Source of the DNA: Laetiporus sulphureus 93-53
Taxonomy: Eukaryota; Basidiomycota; Agaricomycetes; Polyporales; Laetiporaceae
NCBI RefSeq assembly: GCF_001632365.1
Contig: NW_024468558.1
Span: forward strand, 232,950 to 288,767
Direction: 5' to 3'
DNA: 55,818 nucleotides
This document shows, one piece after another, positions 1 to 11,401 of the stretch. The first letter of the stretch is position 1; each line of letters opens with the position of its first letter. The position numbers and the translations under genes are program-made. The notes under the pieces were generated by a model that saw only the letters and a list, made by a program, of their open reading frames with translations, was not told where the DNA came from and did no database searches.

Positions 1-363
1 TTGTGGTATCTGCCTATTGGTTTAGGCAGCAAAGTGGTGCCACTATCTTGAGTGACGAATTGGGTGCTTGCTAGCTTGATGGTCCAATGGGTTCCGTTCT
101 GGGCAAGTGGCCTGGTGTCACGTGACCAACGCCTGACAACTTCTGAATAGGGCAAGTGGCCAGTGTCACATGACTGGGTGGCTGAATCATGGGCGCTTGA
201 TGGTCATGTGGTAGACACAGTCATGTCCGTGATGTATATGGTGGCATTATGCTGTTTGTTCAAGTATCCACGTTGCGAGACCAATATGAAGGTTGACGTC
301 TGAATAACCACTCAAGTGAGGACTTTAATGGTGCAAAAAGAAAGGTGCCACTTAATACTGTGA
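1..363 (+). repeat. Left arm of ~365-base inverted repeat flanking the copia body
   Basis: This stretch reappears in reverse complement at about 4,813-5,178 with only scattered mismatches. The outer end reads TTGTGGTATCTGCC and the inner end TACTGTGACAC. Within it a segment beginning GGGCAAGTGGCC and ending in TGTCAC(G/A)TGAC occurs twice. The right arm extends the outer end to TGTTGTGG, so the window probably starts a base or two inside the repeat. The ends (TGTTGTGG outside, GACACA inside) fit an LTR, so the arms could be two LTRs of one family in opposite orientation, or the arms of a foldback or TIR element. I see no coding capacity in it. Confidence 0.9.
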
Positions 364-3300
364 CACAGGGGTGGATTCCGATGCAGACGAGGCGTACGCA
401 GATGCGTACGACACTTGGGCCGCCGGACATGAGGCGATCAAAACGCTTCTATACCAGACGCTACCGGAAATGCTGAAACTCCAGATTATTCCTGAGAAGA
501 AGGCGTCCGGAGCTTGGAAGGTGGTCATAGCTGAGTACGACAACCGTGGTGACTTCGTACAGGCTGAACTACTCCGACGGATGCATGCTCTCCGCTGCAC
601 TGAGGAGAAGGACCCCCGACCGATTCTAGATAGGCTTCAGAAGCTCAAGGCCGAGTTCACGACAGCCGACGGCATTCTTGACGACAAGCAATACTGTGTG
701 CTCATCATCAGCTGCCTTCCAGAGTTTTATCGCCCTGTTGTATGCACCATCCTCTCCGCTGCTCACCTGGCTTCCATGCGGGCTACTGGCACCACCACAA
801 CTCCCACTCCCACCATCGCATCTGATGAACTCTTACGCCAGATCTACTCAGTTGCACGCGATGAGTTTGCTCTGGACGAGTCGCAGAGCACTGCGGATGA
901 CTCTGCGCTCATGACGAGGTCAGACGGCAAGGACGTGAGGAAGAAATGCAACAATTGCAGCAAGCCCGGCCATCTGAAAGAGGACTGCTGGGCAAAGGGT
1001 GGTGGAAAGGAGGGCCAAGGGCCACGGAGCAAGAACCGGGGAAGGAAGCATGACAAGGGCTCTGGGGGAGCCAGTGCGAATGCGGCAGCAACAGAGAACG
1101 ATGAGGCTTTCGCATTCGCCATTGCGACCAACTTTTCGAAGGTCGAGGAAGCGAAGCTCCCGAAGCTCAGCAGAATTCTCGATTCTGGCGCAAGCTGACA
1201 CTTCGATCCGGTACACGTGAATTTCATCACCTTCTGGGAGACCGAGCGCAAGCTGATCACTTCAGCCGATGGACGTATCTTCTATGCCACAGGCGAAGGC
1301 GATGTTTGTGTCGATACTGTACACAAGGGAAGAAGCGTGAAGTTTACGCTACACAACGTCCTCTACGCGCCGTCCATGTCCTTCGCTCTCATCTTCATCA
1401 GCCGCACTACGAAGGCTGGCTACGCCATCCGTTTCGAGCACGATGGGTGCCATGTCGTCTCCCCTCGAGGTACCACTGTGTTTGTAGCCGCTGAGCACAA
1501 CGGTCTGTACCCCCTACCTGGATCGCCGATCCCATCAGCACCCGCGAAGGACACAGCATTGACGATGATGCTGTCACTCACTGAGTTCCACCGTCACATG
1601 GCACATGCCCATGCCCCTGCCCTCAAGAAAATGGTTGAGGCCAATATCGTCACCGGAGTGCGACTCGAGGACTCGACCACCGATTTCTGCGAACCATGCA
1701 CAAAGGCGAAGCACACTCATGAGTCATTCCCGAAGGCACGCTCGAGCCCGCAAGCGATCGCATACGGTCAGCGCGTGCACACGGACGTATGGGGGAAGGC
1801 GCCGGTGAAGTCCCTAGCAGGCAAGGAGTACTATGTCTCCTTTATAGACGATTACTCGGACGAGGTGATCATCTGCCCTATTGCCCACAAAAGTGATGTC
1901 CTCACTCGTTACAAGGCCTACAGCTCGTGGACGAAAACTCACCGAGGTGTCAAGGCCATCAAGGAGCTGCAGAGCGATAACAGAGGGGAGTACATGAGTA
2001 CAGAGTTCCAGACTTACCTGAAGAGCGAAGGTACGCACCATCGTCAAACCATGCATGACTCCCCACAGGAGAACGGCAAAGCTGAACGCATTAACTGTAC
2101 GCTTGCCGAGCACTCCCACGTGCTACTCTTCGACGTGTACCTCCCCAAATTCCTATGGGCTGAGTCCGCCATGCACACCGTGTGGCTTCGCAACTGCACG
2201 ACGACGCACAGCACCCCCGAGTCGACCCCGCACGAACGCGCTACCGGTGAGAAACCCCATCTTGACCCTCTACCATGTTTTGGATGCACTGTATGAGTGC
2301 GCATTGATGCAGCCTCGAAGCTCGATCCAAAGTCGCATCCAGGCCGCTGGGTTGGGTTCGATGCGCACAGCAAGGGCCACCGCATGTACTGAGCTGACAA
2401 GCGCAAGGTATCTGTCAAACGCGACGTGCATTTCGTCGAGGAAAATGCAGCCATCTCCGTCAACGTGCCCGAGGGGGAGCCAAACAAGGCCAAAAGCGGC
2501 CAGAACGTGCCTACGGGTGCTTCACTCCAACCTCCATCGACCTCCACATCAGCCACGACCATCGCACCGTCCAACGCCATCCAACTGCCTGCAACCATCC
2601 CGAATGAGTCAACAAACGTGAACACCGAGCCGCTGCAGCCAGAGAGCGTGGCGACCAAGCCGGAGAGCACACCCGAGCCAGGAGCTGGACGTCCTAAACA
2701 CGTACGTCAGCCGTCTCAATGGATACGCGACTTACAGTCAGGTACTGGCACCACTGGTGGACGCAGCGCACAGCGCGTTTCGAGGAGCATTCTCGAGCAC
2801 GTGAAGCTTGTGCAGGATCAGCCAGAGGATGAGTCCGATGATGAGGGGGAGACCCTCTATGCTCTGGCGGCCATGGCTGGCGACACTCTGTTGTACCGCG
2901 AGGCGATGGCTGGGCTGGAACGTGAGCAGTGGCGAGAGGCAATGCAGGAGGAGCTGGCGAAGATAGAGATGATGGGAACCTACGAGCTAGTTGAGAAGCC
3001 GGAGAACACGCACGTCGTTGGATCGGTATGGTCGCTCTGCAGGAAACGTGATGAGAACAACGAGATCGCGAAGTACAAGGCACGCCTGTGCGCGCAAGGA
3101 TTCTCGCAGATCCCGGGCATCGACTTCGACCAGATGGCGTCACCGACAGCGAGTCTTGCATCGCTACGACTTGCACTCGTGCTCGCCGCTGCTAACGACT
3201 GGGAAATCCACCAGATAGACTTCAAAAACGCATATCTGAATGGTGAGCTTGACGAGACCATCTATATGAAACAGCCACGTGGTTTTGAGGTTCCCGGACA

Positions 3301-4439
3301 TGAAGACTATGTCTGGAGGCTCATCAAGGCACTGTACGGCCTCAAACAGGCTGGCCGACAGTGGTATATTCAGCTCTGTGAGCTGTTTGCTGGCTTGAGT
3401 CTAGAGCGCAGCAAACACGACTACGATGTGTTTTTCGCCTATGTTTCTAAGGTCATCATCATCATTGTTGTCCATGTCGACAACTGCACACTCGTCACCA
3501 ACATGACGGCCACCATGACTGATATGAAGCGGGAGCTCACCGCACGATTTGAGATCGTTGACCTGGGCGAGGCGCACTGGCTTCTAGGCTTTGAGATTCG
3601 CCGTGACCGTGCTGCTCGCACCATCTCGCTCTCGCAAGCTGCATATATCGACACTATACTCGATCGCTTCAGCATGACCGATGCCTACGCACTCACGGTT
3701 TCGATGGACTCCCACATTAACCTCTTCGGTATCGAGCTCTCGGACGAAAATCGCGCGCACATGGCTCGCAAGCCATATGCAAGGCTCATCGGGAGCCTTA
3801 TGTATGCCGCTATCGGCACACGTCCCAACATCGCATTTGCCACTTCGACACTGGCGCGCTTCATGGCTGACCCAGCGCCCGTGCATTGGGAAGCTGCAAA
3901 ACGCATGCTGCGCTATCTTAAAGGCACACGCGACCTGGCCTTGACATTCGGTGCGACAACCGACGGTCTTATAGGTTACACTGATGCCGACTGAGCCTCG
4001 CAAGCCCACCGTCACTCGATCTCGGCATACAGCTTCCTCTACTCTGGGGGAGCTGTCAGCTGGTCTTCGTGCAAGCAGCCCCTTATCGCGCTGTCTTCCA
4101 CGGAGGCCGAATACATTGCCGCATCTGACGCGTCGCGCGAGCTGTTGTGGCTACGCGCGCTTCTCGCAGAACTCACCTCGCCTCTGGTGGAACTGACACC
4201 GTTACACGCCAACAATCAGAGCGCAATCGCGATCGTGCAGAGTGGACTCCTTCATGTGCGAACGAAGCATATCGACATTCGCTACCATTTCATTCATGAG
4301 CTTATCGATCTGGAACGCGCCGTCATCTTGTATTGCCCGACCAATGACATGGTCGCTGACCTTCTTACCAAGGCATTGACCCGCCAGAAGGTGGAGAAGT
4401 TCGCCGGAATGCTTGGACTTCGCCTGGCTTGAGGGGGAG
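364..4439 (+). pseudogene. Ty1/copia retrotransposon gag-pol body, 5' truncated, four in-frame TGA stops
   Basis: One reading frame runs from about 356 to 4,432 and encodes the copia order of domains. The gag tail has a CCHC zinc knuckle (CNNCSKPGHLKEDC, near 948-989). A protease site DSGAS (about 1,181-1,195) follows, then a GAG-pre-integrase region, an integrase core (HTDVWG, the DNRGEY box, and a QENGKAER stretch), reverse transcriptase (LYGLKQAGRQWY, then VHVDN in place of the usual YVDD box), and RNase H (STEAEYIA and TKHIDIRYHF). Stops interrupt it at 1,196-1,198, 2,294-2,296, 2,390-2,392 and 3,992-3,994, all TGA, with no frameshift. The gag N-terminus and the untranslated leader are missing because the frame abuts the inverted repeat. 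It cannot move on its own as read. Confidence 0.93.
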
Positions 4440-4812
4440 TGTTGGAATATCAAGCCTAGCTGTACTTAAGTATGGACTTATCAGTTGGTATTTCCTTTTA
4501 TGTAAGCTTCGCTCGTTCTGCGGGCTTCAGTCCTTCTATCATCAAGGAGCTGAAGCCTGTGAGTACCGATACTGTCCTGCATGAATGCAGCTTACATACT
4601 AATGTATCGTAGTTGACTCTAGGTACATACTACTAATACAGTCCTTCTATCATCAAAGAGCTGAAGCCTTTGACTCTAGCGTCTGCCCTCCCTTCCACTC
4701 GTTTTCCATCCGTCTACAAATGAAGCATGTATGAGTGTTCTAAAGATGATTGTTCAATGTATGCCAGTGTGTCAAGTTGATCCTAGGATGGCCAGAATCG
4801 CTCAAGTCCTCC
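4440..4812 (+). repeat. Probable 3' LTR or LTR remnant of the copia element
   Basis: A purine tract (GAGGGGGAG) directly after the RNase H stop is followed by TGTTGG, the usual start of a copia 3' LTR. No clear matching CAACA end occurs before the right inverted-repeat arm begins near 4,813, so the LTR is either truncated or has diverged ends. It shows no similarity to the sequence just upstream of gag, so no 5' LTR of this type is present. The segment contains a near-perfect 31-base direct repeat (4,528-4,558 and 4,639-4,669). Confidence 0.6.
4528..4669 (+). repeat. Pair of 31-base direct repeats inside the LTR-like segment
   Basis: The two copies (4,528-4,558 and 4,639-4,669) both begin CAGTCCTTCTATCATCAA and end GAGCTGAAGCCT, with one mismatch. 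They are about 110 bases apart. A shorter repeat, TTGACTCTAG, also occurs twice nearby (about 4,613 and 4,670). This looks like a local duplication within the LTR. Confidence 0.8.
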
Positions 4813-5178
4813 TGTCACAGTATTAAGTGGCACCTTTCTTTTTGCACCATTAAAGTCCTCACTTGAGTGGTTATTTGGACGCCAACCTTCATATTGGTCT
4901 CACAACGTGGATACTTGGACAAACAGCACAATGCCGCCACATACATCACGAACATGACTGTATCTACCACACGACCACCAAGCGCCCATGATTCAGCCAC
5001 CCAGTCACGTGACACTGGCCACTTGCCCTATTCGGAAGTTGTCAGGCGTTGGTCATGTGACACCAGGCCACTTGCCCAGAACGGAACCCATTGGACCATC
5101 AAGCTAGCAAGCACCCAATTCACCACTCAAAATAGTGGCACCACTTTGCTGCCTAAACCAATAGGCAGATACCACAAC
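4813..5178 (-). repeat. Right arm of ~365-base inverted repeat
   Basis: This is the reverse complement of bases 1-363, read by direct comparison; most differences are single-base transitions. It ends ...GGCAGATACCACAACA. Together with the left arm it encloses the copia coding body and its 3' LTR-like segment. No target-site duplication can be tested because the left outer flank lies outside the window. Confidence 0.9.
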
Positions 5179-5334
5179 AGGGGATTCTCCTACCAACCGG
5201 CATACAGTATAGCCAGGTACAGGATAGGCTAGATCTTCTCACAACCCTATCCAGATGAAGATTGATCGTCACACTCATTGTTCTGAGTTTGGACAGATCC
5301 TCTCATCTGATGTTGCAACCGTTGTGATGTGCTC

Positions 5335-5610
5335 TGTTGGCCATCACCCATTGGCCCCTCAACAGTGGGCCCACTTACAGGCATTTATCTCATTGGATTA
5401 GATAGGATTACCTCGGCGTATCCATAGCCATTGTAGATAGTTGCTATGACGAAGTCCAGAACCATTACTGGTTTTGGCAATATATTCACATGTAGGTATC
5501 TGAGGTCTCACAGTAGCACAGTGCCAGGGGCCCTGCCCTACATGTATATAAGTCCATGAGGATCTAAGGGAGAACCTTAGATTTATTATTCTATTGCACG
5601 CGGCCTAACA
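5335..5610 (+). mobile_element. Probable solo LTR
   Basis: A 276-base segment starts TGTTGG and ends CTAACA, imperfect inverted LTR termini. It carries a TATA-like TGTATATAAG at about 5,543 and an AT-rich stretch (TTTATTATTCTATTGC) close to its end, as expected for an LTR promoter and polyadenylation region. No gag or pol sequence is attached. The flanking five bases (TGCTC before, AGCCA after) do not match, so a target-site duplication is not visible. It lies about 190 bases beyond the 3' end of the decayed lysophospholipase gene. Confidence 0.5.
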
Positions 5611-5801
5611 AGCCAATTCACCCCTTTGTTGTGAGCATAAGGCTAAGGGCCCTTTGAGCCCCATTTCCAGACTGCATACCACTGCGCACATCCTCAGCCT
5701 AGCCCTTGTGGCAGGCTTTTTATGTGGGATCATTTGTGCAGGTCACAAAAGCAGACTTGCCCTTAATTGGGTTAAGTGCTTTGGTGCTTTGTGACACCTC
5801 C

Positions 5802-7902
5802 TCAGCTCCAGCAATATCGCTGCAAGCAGGAGGCACACAGACCACTTAACTCGATCCCCTGTTGTCTCCTGGAGCCGCGAGCAGTCGACTACCGCACACG
5901 CCAGGCAAGCGGACCAATCAGGGTCCTTCTCTCCACCGTCCGTCATGATGCCCTGTGTGGCAACATCGAAGGTCTGCGATAGGAGCGCCTCCATTTCCGT
6001 CTCGCTGTAAGAGATCTGCTGCACGGAAGTGTTCATAATGGCAGTCTTCCCGAATGGTGCGCCGCCGTTCGCAAGGTAGATAATGAGCGGTTCATCTGAC
6101 TCTGTTGAGCTGTTGCAACCGAAGAAGGTAGGGCGTGTCGTGAGATTATGCGCGAGGAATGTCGACACTGAGGTCGGAACAGGTGGGAAGGAGTATGCTT
6201 CCGGGAAATAAGTTACACGATCTTGCATCACCTGTATGGATAGCGGCATTCAGTGGAGTGTTACAACATCTGCGGATGAAAGTGCCAGTGAAGCCTTACA
6301 ATCATCGCGCTGCCGTCTGCCCAATTGCTGGTCGCATCATTAGACTAAAGTCAATCATCAGCTCCTGTGTATTCGAGGAGCCCAATTTGCAGTCTCACAG
6401 CATCAATGGCGAAAATCATGTTGACACCACGAGATTTGACCAATAGAGGCACAAAAGGTATCATTTCTCCATCTTCTCCACCATCCACTAATTGGAGAAG
6501 GGTTTCATTTGCGTCAATGAAGGTATCAGGTGACACGCCATAGAATGCATTGGGTACCAAGGCAACTGTTAGGTCAGGATCGGCGTTCAACACTATGTCG
6601 GAGGCAGCCTGCAGTAGTTCTGCTAGATAGCTTTCGTTGGATGCACTGGTCTGCGAAATACCCCATTAGCCTGCAAGCCAGAGTCACATCAAGCACTGCC
6701 TACTGAGGAACTGTTCGTATTGAATGTGTTGGAAGAGATCCCCTCAATGAATGCAATCTGATCGAATCCGGTGGCACATATACTACTGTTCGGTGACCCT
6801 AAATACTGCATAGGCGTGAACGCGGCCAAAGCAGGGTCGAAGGAACCAAATTCATCTATATCCGAAGCAGGTGAGGAGGCCAAAACCAGGGCCGTTGCGC
6901 TCACGAACTTACAAACATTGGCCTCAAAGAGAGGGTTTGTTAGTGGCACTGGGTTTCCGTTCAATATCGCGGTGATATTTCCTTGCGATGACACCGAATC
7001 GATCACGAGTATCGGAAAAGGCTGAAGGTGTTTCACGAATGTATCCCTGAAAATGATGAGCGCATCTCACAAGGAAAGAAAAGGATGGGCTCACAAGCTG
7101 GATATTGATGAGAATGTCAATCCGGCACCATGAGTCAGATTGAAGTCCCAGAAGCTCTCCGCCGTGGTACCGTTCACGAAATGGCGTGCGAGCAGCCGGG
7201 CCCATGAATCCGTGATCGAAACCGGGAACCCACGCTCAAGTTTTCCCAAAACCTCCGCAATCGCCTCCAATCTGTACTCCACATCTACAAGCGTGCTGTT
7301 ACTGGGATCGGCGAGGTCAATGTCGGTGAGCCATTCACCCCATCCTTCTGCCGATGTGACAGTAGGGCCGAAGACGAGCTCTGGGAGGGAAAGGAAGTCC
7401 GCTTGGGCTAGCGAAGCGACAAGCCAACCTCCACCAGACAGACCGCTCAAGTAGATCGCCGCCTGCAGGAGCCCTCCTGTCCCTGCACGTACTGACGTGT
7501 CATTGCGCCCATCCAGAGCGTTCAGAACGCCTGCTCCAAACGCTGCGGCCCTATAGCCTCTACCGCTTGTGGCAATGGAGAAATTAGGGTACGCCTCCGT
7601 GCCGTACGACCCATTCAGGATTGCAGGAACGTAGTCTGGCAGAGCGGACACATTGCTCCCCAAGAGTGTAGTGAGATACGATGACCAGGCTTGAGGGATG
7701 ACCTCAGCCGTCCTGGCGGAGATGTAGGCTGTCTCCTCGTCGCTCAGAGATTGGTTGGTGAAACCGGCCTTCCTGACGAGGGAGACACCGGCTGGACAGG
7801 GAACTAGGTCCGGGCATATGCCTCTGCAGCCGCTGATAGAGCTGATGCAGGTAGAGAACAAGAGGACAGAGTAGAGAGAAGAAGTACCACTGAATACTTC
7901 AT
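5802..7902 (-). pseudogene. Lysophospholipase / phospholipase B, two frameshifts
   Basis: The gene matches fungal secreted phospholipase B, which removes acyl chains from (lyso)phospholipids. It has at least five exons on the minus strand. A start at 7,902 gives a typical signal peptide (MKYSVVLLLSTLSS). The body carries the nucleophile-elbow motif GLSGGGW in exon 1, an EFGSFDP segment in exon 2 and the late catalytic LVDGGEDGE in exon 3, with many Asn-X-Ser/Thr sites. Two breaks are visible. The signal-peptide frame does not join the mature frame near 7,812-7,816, where one base appears missing in a C run. The family's C-terminal Cys-rich ending (CASC...RYCW then stop at 5,802) lies one frame off from the upstream exon near 5,838-5,880. 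As read, translation instead runs on to about 5,743. Introns otherwise join in frame. Either a young pseudogene or sequence errors in a real gene. Confidence 0.85.
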
Positions 7903-8159
7903 GAGTTCAGGAAGCAGCTTTGCGGCGCAGAGGTAATAACGATCGTCCGCTCAGCTTTTAATGAGCAGGTCAAGCTGTGCCGTCACTGGCGCTGCCGACA
8001 TAGGCCTGTATGTCATACTCGGAAGGAAGTCTGATAGCCGTCGCGAAGAGCTAGCCATCCAGCACAGCCTCAGAACATCAAACATGTTAGAATGAAGCGC
8101 AAAAGGCAAGCGAAGCTGTAATTAACACATTCAGACCGAAAATGATGCCATCACGCACT

Positions 8160-10460
8160 TCATTCCACATGTTCCGACTCGAACCGGAGATAGCCAATCA
8201 TTCTCTCTCCGGTCACCAGATATACTGCCTTGCACATCAATTCCGCAGCTGTCACTGGATCAACTTCACATGGCGGCTTATCATCAGCGAGAACCAAAAC
8301 TATTCTGTCAGACGCCCAAAAGAAACTGTCGGAAGGAGAACCGAACTGGGTAAATGTAGGCAAAGAGTACGATCAAGCCCACCTGAAAGAATAGGAATCG
8401 ATCGAAGACATCCGAAGGGGACCGCGGGATAAAAATATAAGGCTCACGCCCCTTGGAAGAGGCATTTTCATTGAAGATATGCGGTGTCAAAGGGTCGATA
8501 TAGAACACTAGGTGTTTCCTCAACACGTCAAAGAAGAGCGAAGTGACGAACGCACCGTCACCACGCACCGTCAAAGGTACAAATAGTTCAACCGAGCCTA
8601 GACAGGTCTGAATGCGTCGCGAAGACGCAGGAGACAGTTGCAGCAAGGGGGGTTCATTAACTCGAACCTCGGTGCCTTTCGCACTGACGCAGCATAGATG
8701 GCCAACAGGCAGATATCTGAAGTCCCATCCAGTCACCAAAGAGATGAATTACATCGTGAAAAGTGCCAGAGCGTTCGGTCAAACACGATGCATGACGCAG
8801 ATGCAGGAGTACAACGCCAGCATTGAATAAAGGATACAGCGGAAACGCAGCATCGGCTTGCAGAGACTCTTGAGCGATCTTGACCAGGCGAAAGTGCACA
8901 TCAGCGAAATCCACCAATCCGTGTAGAGCGAGCCGATGCTCACCAATGTATGTATGTTGTAGTAAAATGGTTAATTTTGTTGCTGCGACGGCAAGGGCTA
9001 TGTATACCTGATTTAAAGAGATCGTACGCTTACACGCCCAACCACGATATGATTGGGAGATGTCGCAGGTGATCTGATAGGAAGGAAGACGCGACCTCCA
9101 TGATATCAGATTATCAAATGAACATGGCTAGCTCAACGGAACGCCTCACCATCACCACGATAACGGACTTGACACCCATGTCGAAAAGCCCTCTGACGAT
9201 ATTAATGCGGCCTGAGAGATCGTCGTTCGTAAGCCATCATGTAGGCCATATGACTGGCCTCGTAAATACCTCAGGAACTATTAGAGAAACGCTAGCACTG
9301 GCAGCAACGACAGAACTTCACTAGGAGCGCCCTCGCTGAGACGCCTTCATACTGACAACCGTGCCTACCCATCGACGCGGCCCGTCATAGAATACGGCGA
9401 CGGATGCCAAGTGTCATCGCGGCGAGACGGCGGTCTTGGGTGGCTTAATACAGAGACGACGCCATCGACCGCTGTAGCACGCACACGAACAAATGCCGCG
9501 ATGTACTGGCGCAGGCGCCGATACTTACTCGGGCCTGCATGGTGTGTGACTCAGCATCCTTTGTTCGTGAGCAAATATATCTCGCCTCCAGTATGAGAAT
9601 CTGATAACTCCGTCTGGACATGGATATCATTGTCAATATCAGGCATCCGTGCTTCCAAATCAAAGCGCCATTTTTCGCGATGGAGAGCGGATCTTGGTTA
9701 ACATAAGTTTCCATGGTCTGCACGTACTATCTGTAGAGGGTGGTCCTCGTACGTACCGTGGCAATGGTGACGCAGGGCATGGTTCACTGATAGGGAACTC
9801 GCCAGCTATGTCGAAAACCTCGCAATCAGACCGTGCGGAGGAAAGGAGCCGGTGTTCATCTTTCATAGAGATTCAATTAAATTAAGCCTCTTGAAGTGCT
9901 TCAATACTGATGCTGCGCAGTCGCCACAAAGCCGAACATCGTGTATACATATCCAAGTCGTCGCAAAGACCCTACTATCCGAGACCTGAGTAATCAAGCC
10001 AGCAGCGCTAGTAGCAATATGGATCACATCCCCCACCTGAAAAGGTGCATCGTCCCTGAAAGCGTCCGCAAGTCTGTGACATGGGACAGGATGCATGCAC
10101 TGTCAGGGAGCCACATCTGAAAAAAAAAACTAGCCATCAATACCTGGGGTTGATGGCAAAGTGTGAGAGCGTGTTTCGTCCCCATAAAGGTTCGGTTGCT
10201 GCTGCTTGTTAGACAGATGAATCATGAACGTCAGATGCGGCGCCAGTAATATCCAAATGCTCTGAAGAATGTCCAATCAAAGAATTGGTCGAGTGAAGAA
10301 CGTTCACACGCATGTACCAAGAACGATCCAGATGTGCGAGCTCGGTGTAGCAGAAGTACAACAAACGGCGAGGGTCGTGACAAACGCTGAATAGCGTTGA
10401 AACTCCGAGAAGCGCCCGTTCCCGCTCGTCACTCAAACATGAAAGAAACTCAAAGAACAT
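8160..10460 (-). other. Unresolved gene-like stretch, possibly one multi-exon gene or remnant
   Basis: Several open segments on the minus strand end at plausible splice sites but I could not join them into one convincing protein. An ATG at 10,460 opens an 83-residue segment beginning MFFEFLSCLSDERERALLG. A segment after a polypyrimidine tract near 10,130 reads like a leucine-rich stretch and ends at an AG/GTGGGG site. Further segments lie at about 8,657-8,917 and 8,400-8,739. The last exon-like piece (about 8,160-8,310) follows a GTGGGC...CAG intron-like gap and ends in a stop. No family was recognised. It may be a degraded leucine-rich or regulatory protein gene. Confidence 0.3.
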
Positions 10461-11348
10461 AATGCAATCTGTCTCCGCGGCGTAACGCCAGCCACAGCGT
10501 CCTTCGTCCGTTGTAAGTCAGCCATTATGCTTTAATATCTCGCAGTATTTCGGGTGGAAGCATCGGCTCTCGAACAGCGAAAAAGACCGTTGATCGATTG
10601 ATATTTCGATTTACTTTCCCCGCAGAATGAGCAGAACGACCGCAGCAGTGATAGCTGTTCAAGGCACTGTGTTACCTACAACGTTTGTTATACATTGTGG
10701 TGAGCGTACGTCGTCATTGTCAAACACATGCGCGTCCATGCCTTTGCGTGTGAGCGATTGATGGCTGTGTACCAGTCTTCTGGGAACTGAATTCGTGTGA
10801 GCGGCCACTTACACTGGTCCGCAGCATATTTGAAGTCACCATCTATCATGACGCCAGAATGTCATTCAAGTTGCGCTGGGTTAGTATCCTTGATACGTCG
10901 AGGATACTGATCTGGGATACCGTTTAAACTGATATGAAGTGATGTTGCACCTGTTACAGCTCATTCTCTGCTACAGAATAAGCTAAAACTGGAACTCGTT
11001 CCGATAGCTAACGCGCAAAAATTCGGAAATGCAGTCGGTCGCCGCGATGATCTCGCATGAGTAACCGCCCATCGTGGGGTTCATTTTCTCCCTTTGTGCG
11101 ATCCAGAAATCTACATACATTCTTTTTCTCCGACCATTGCACCGGAGCAGATTGCAATTCGGGACAGATGCTACACGCCTGTCAGGTAAAGCCACGAAAC
11201 TTCTTGGCGTACCGCTCGCATTGCGCTCCAATTCTATGCGGTCACTCGACCTCCGTTTCTAGGGGCATTAGCACGTTCCCTCAATCACGGCGGTAAAATA
11301 CGCCCGGATCTTATCTATCATACTATTGGTCGCACCTCTGTGGTGGCC

Positions 11349-11356
11349 TATATAAA
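11349..11356 (+). promoter_or_regulatory. TATA box of the UbiA prenyltransferase gene
   Basis: TATATAAA lies 46 bases before the start codon at 11,402, in a region otherwise lacking open frames. The distance suits a short 5' leader. Confidence 0.5.
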
Positions 11357-11401
11357 CTCTATCCCATCTCCCGGTCTACAAGCCGCAATCTCTCGCGCAA
11401 C

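Noticed and set aside
364..4439. Reassignment of UGA to Trp as an explanation of the copia stops
   Set aside because: Most Trp positions in the same frame are TGG, one TGA looks derived from CGA, and all intact genes in the window end at normal stops, several of them TGA. Decay is simpler.
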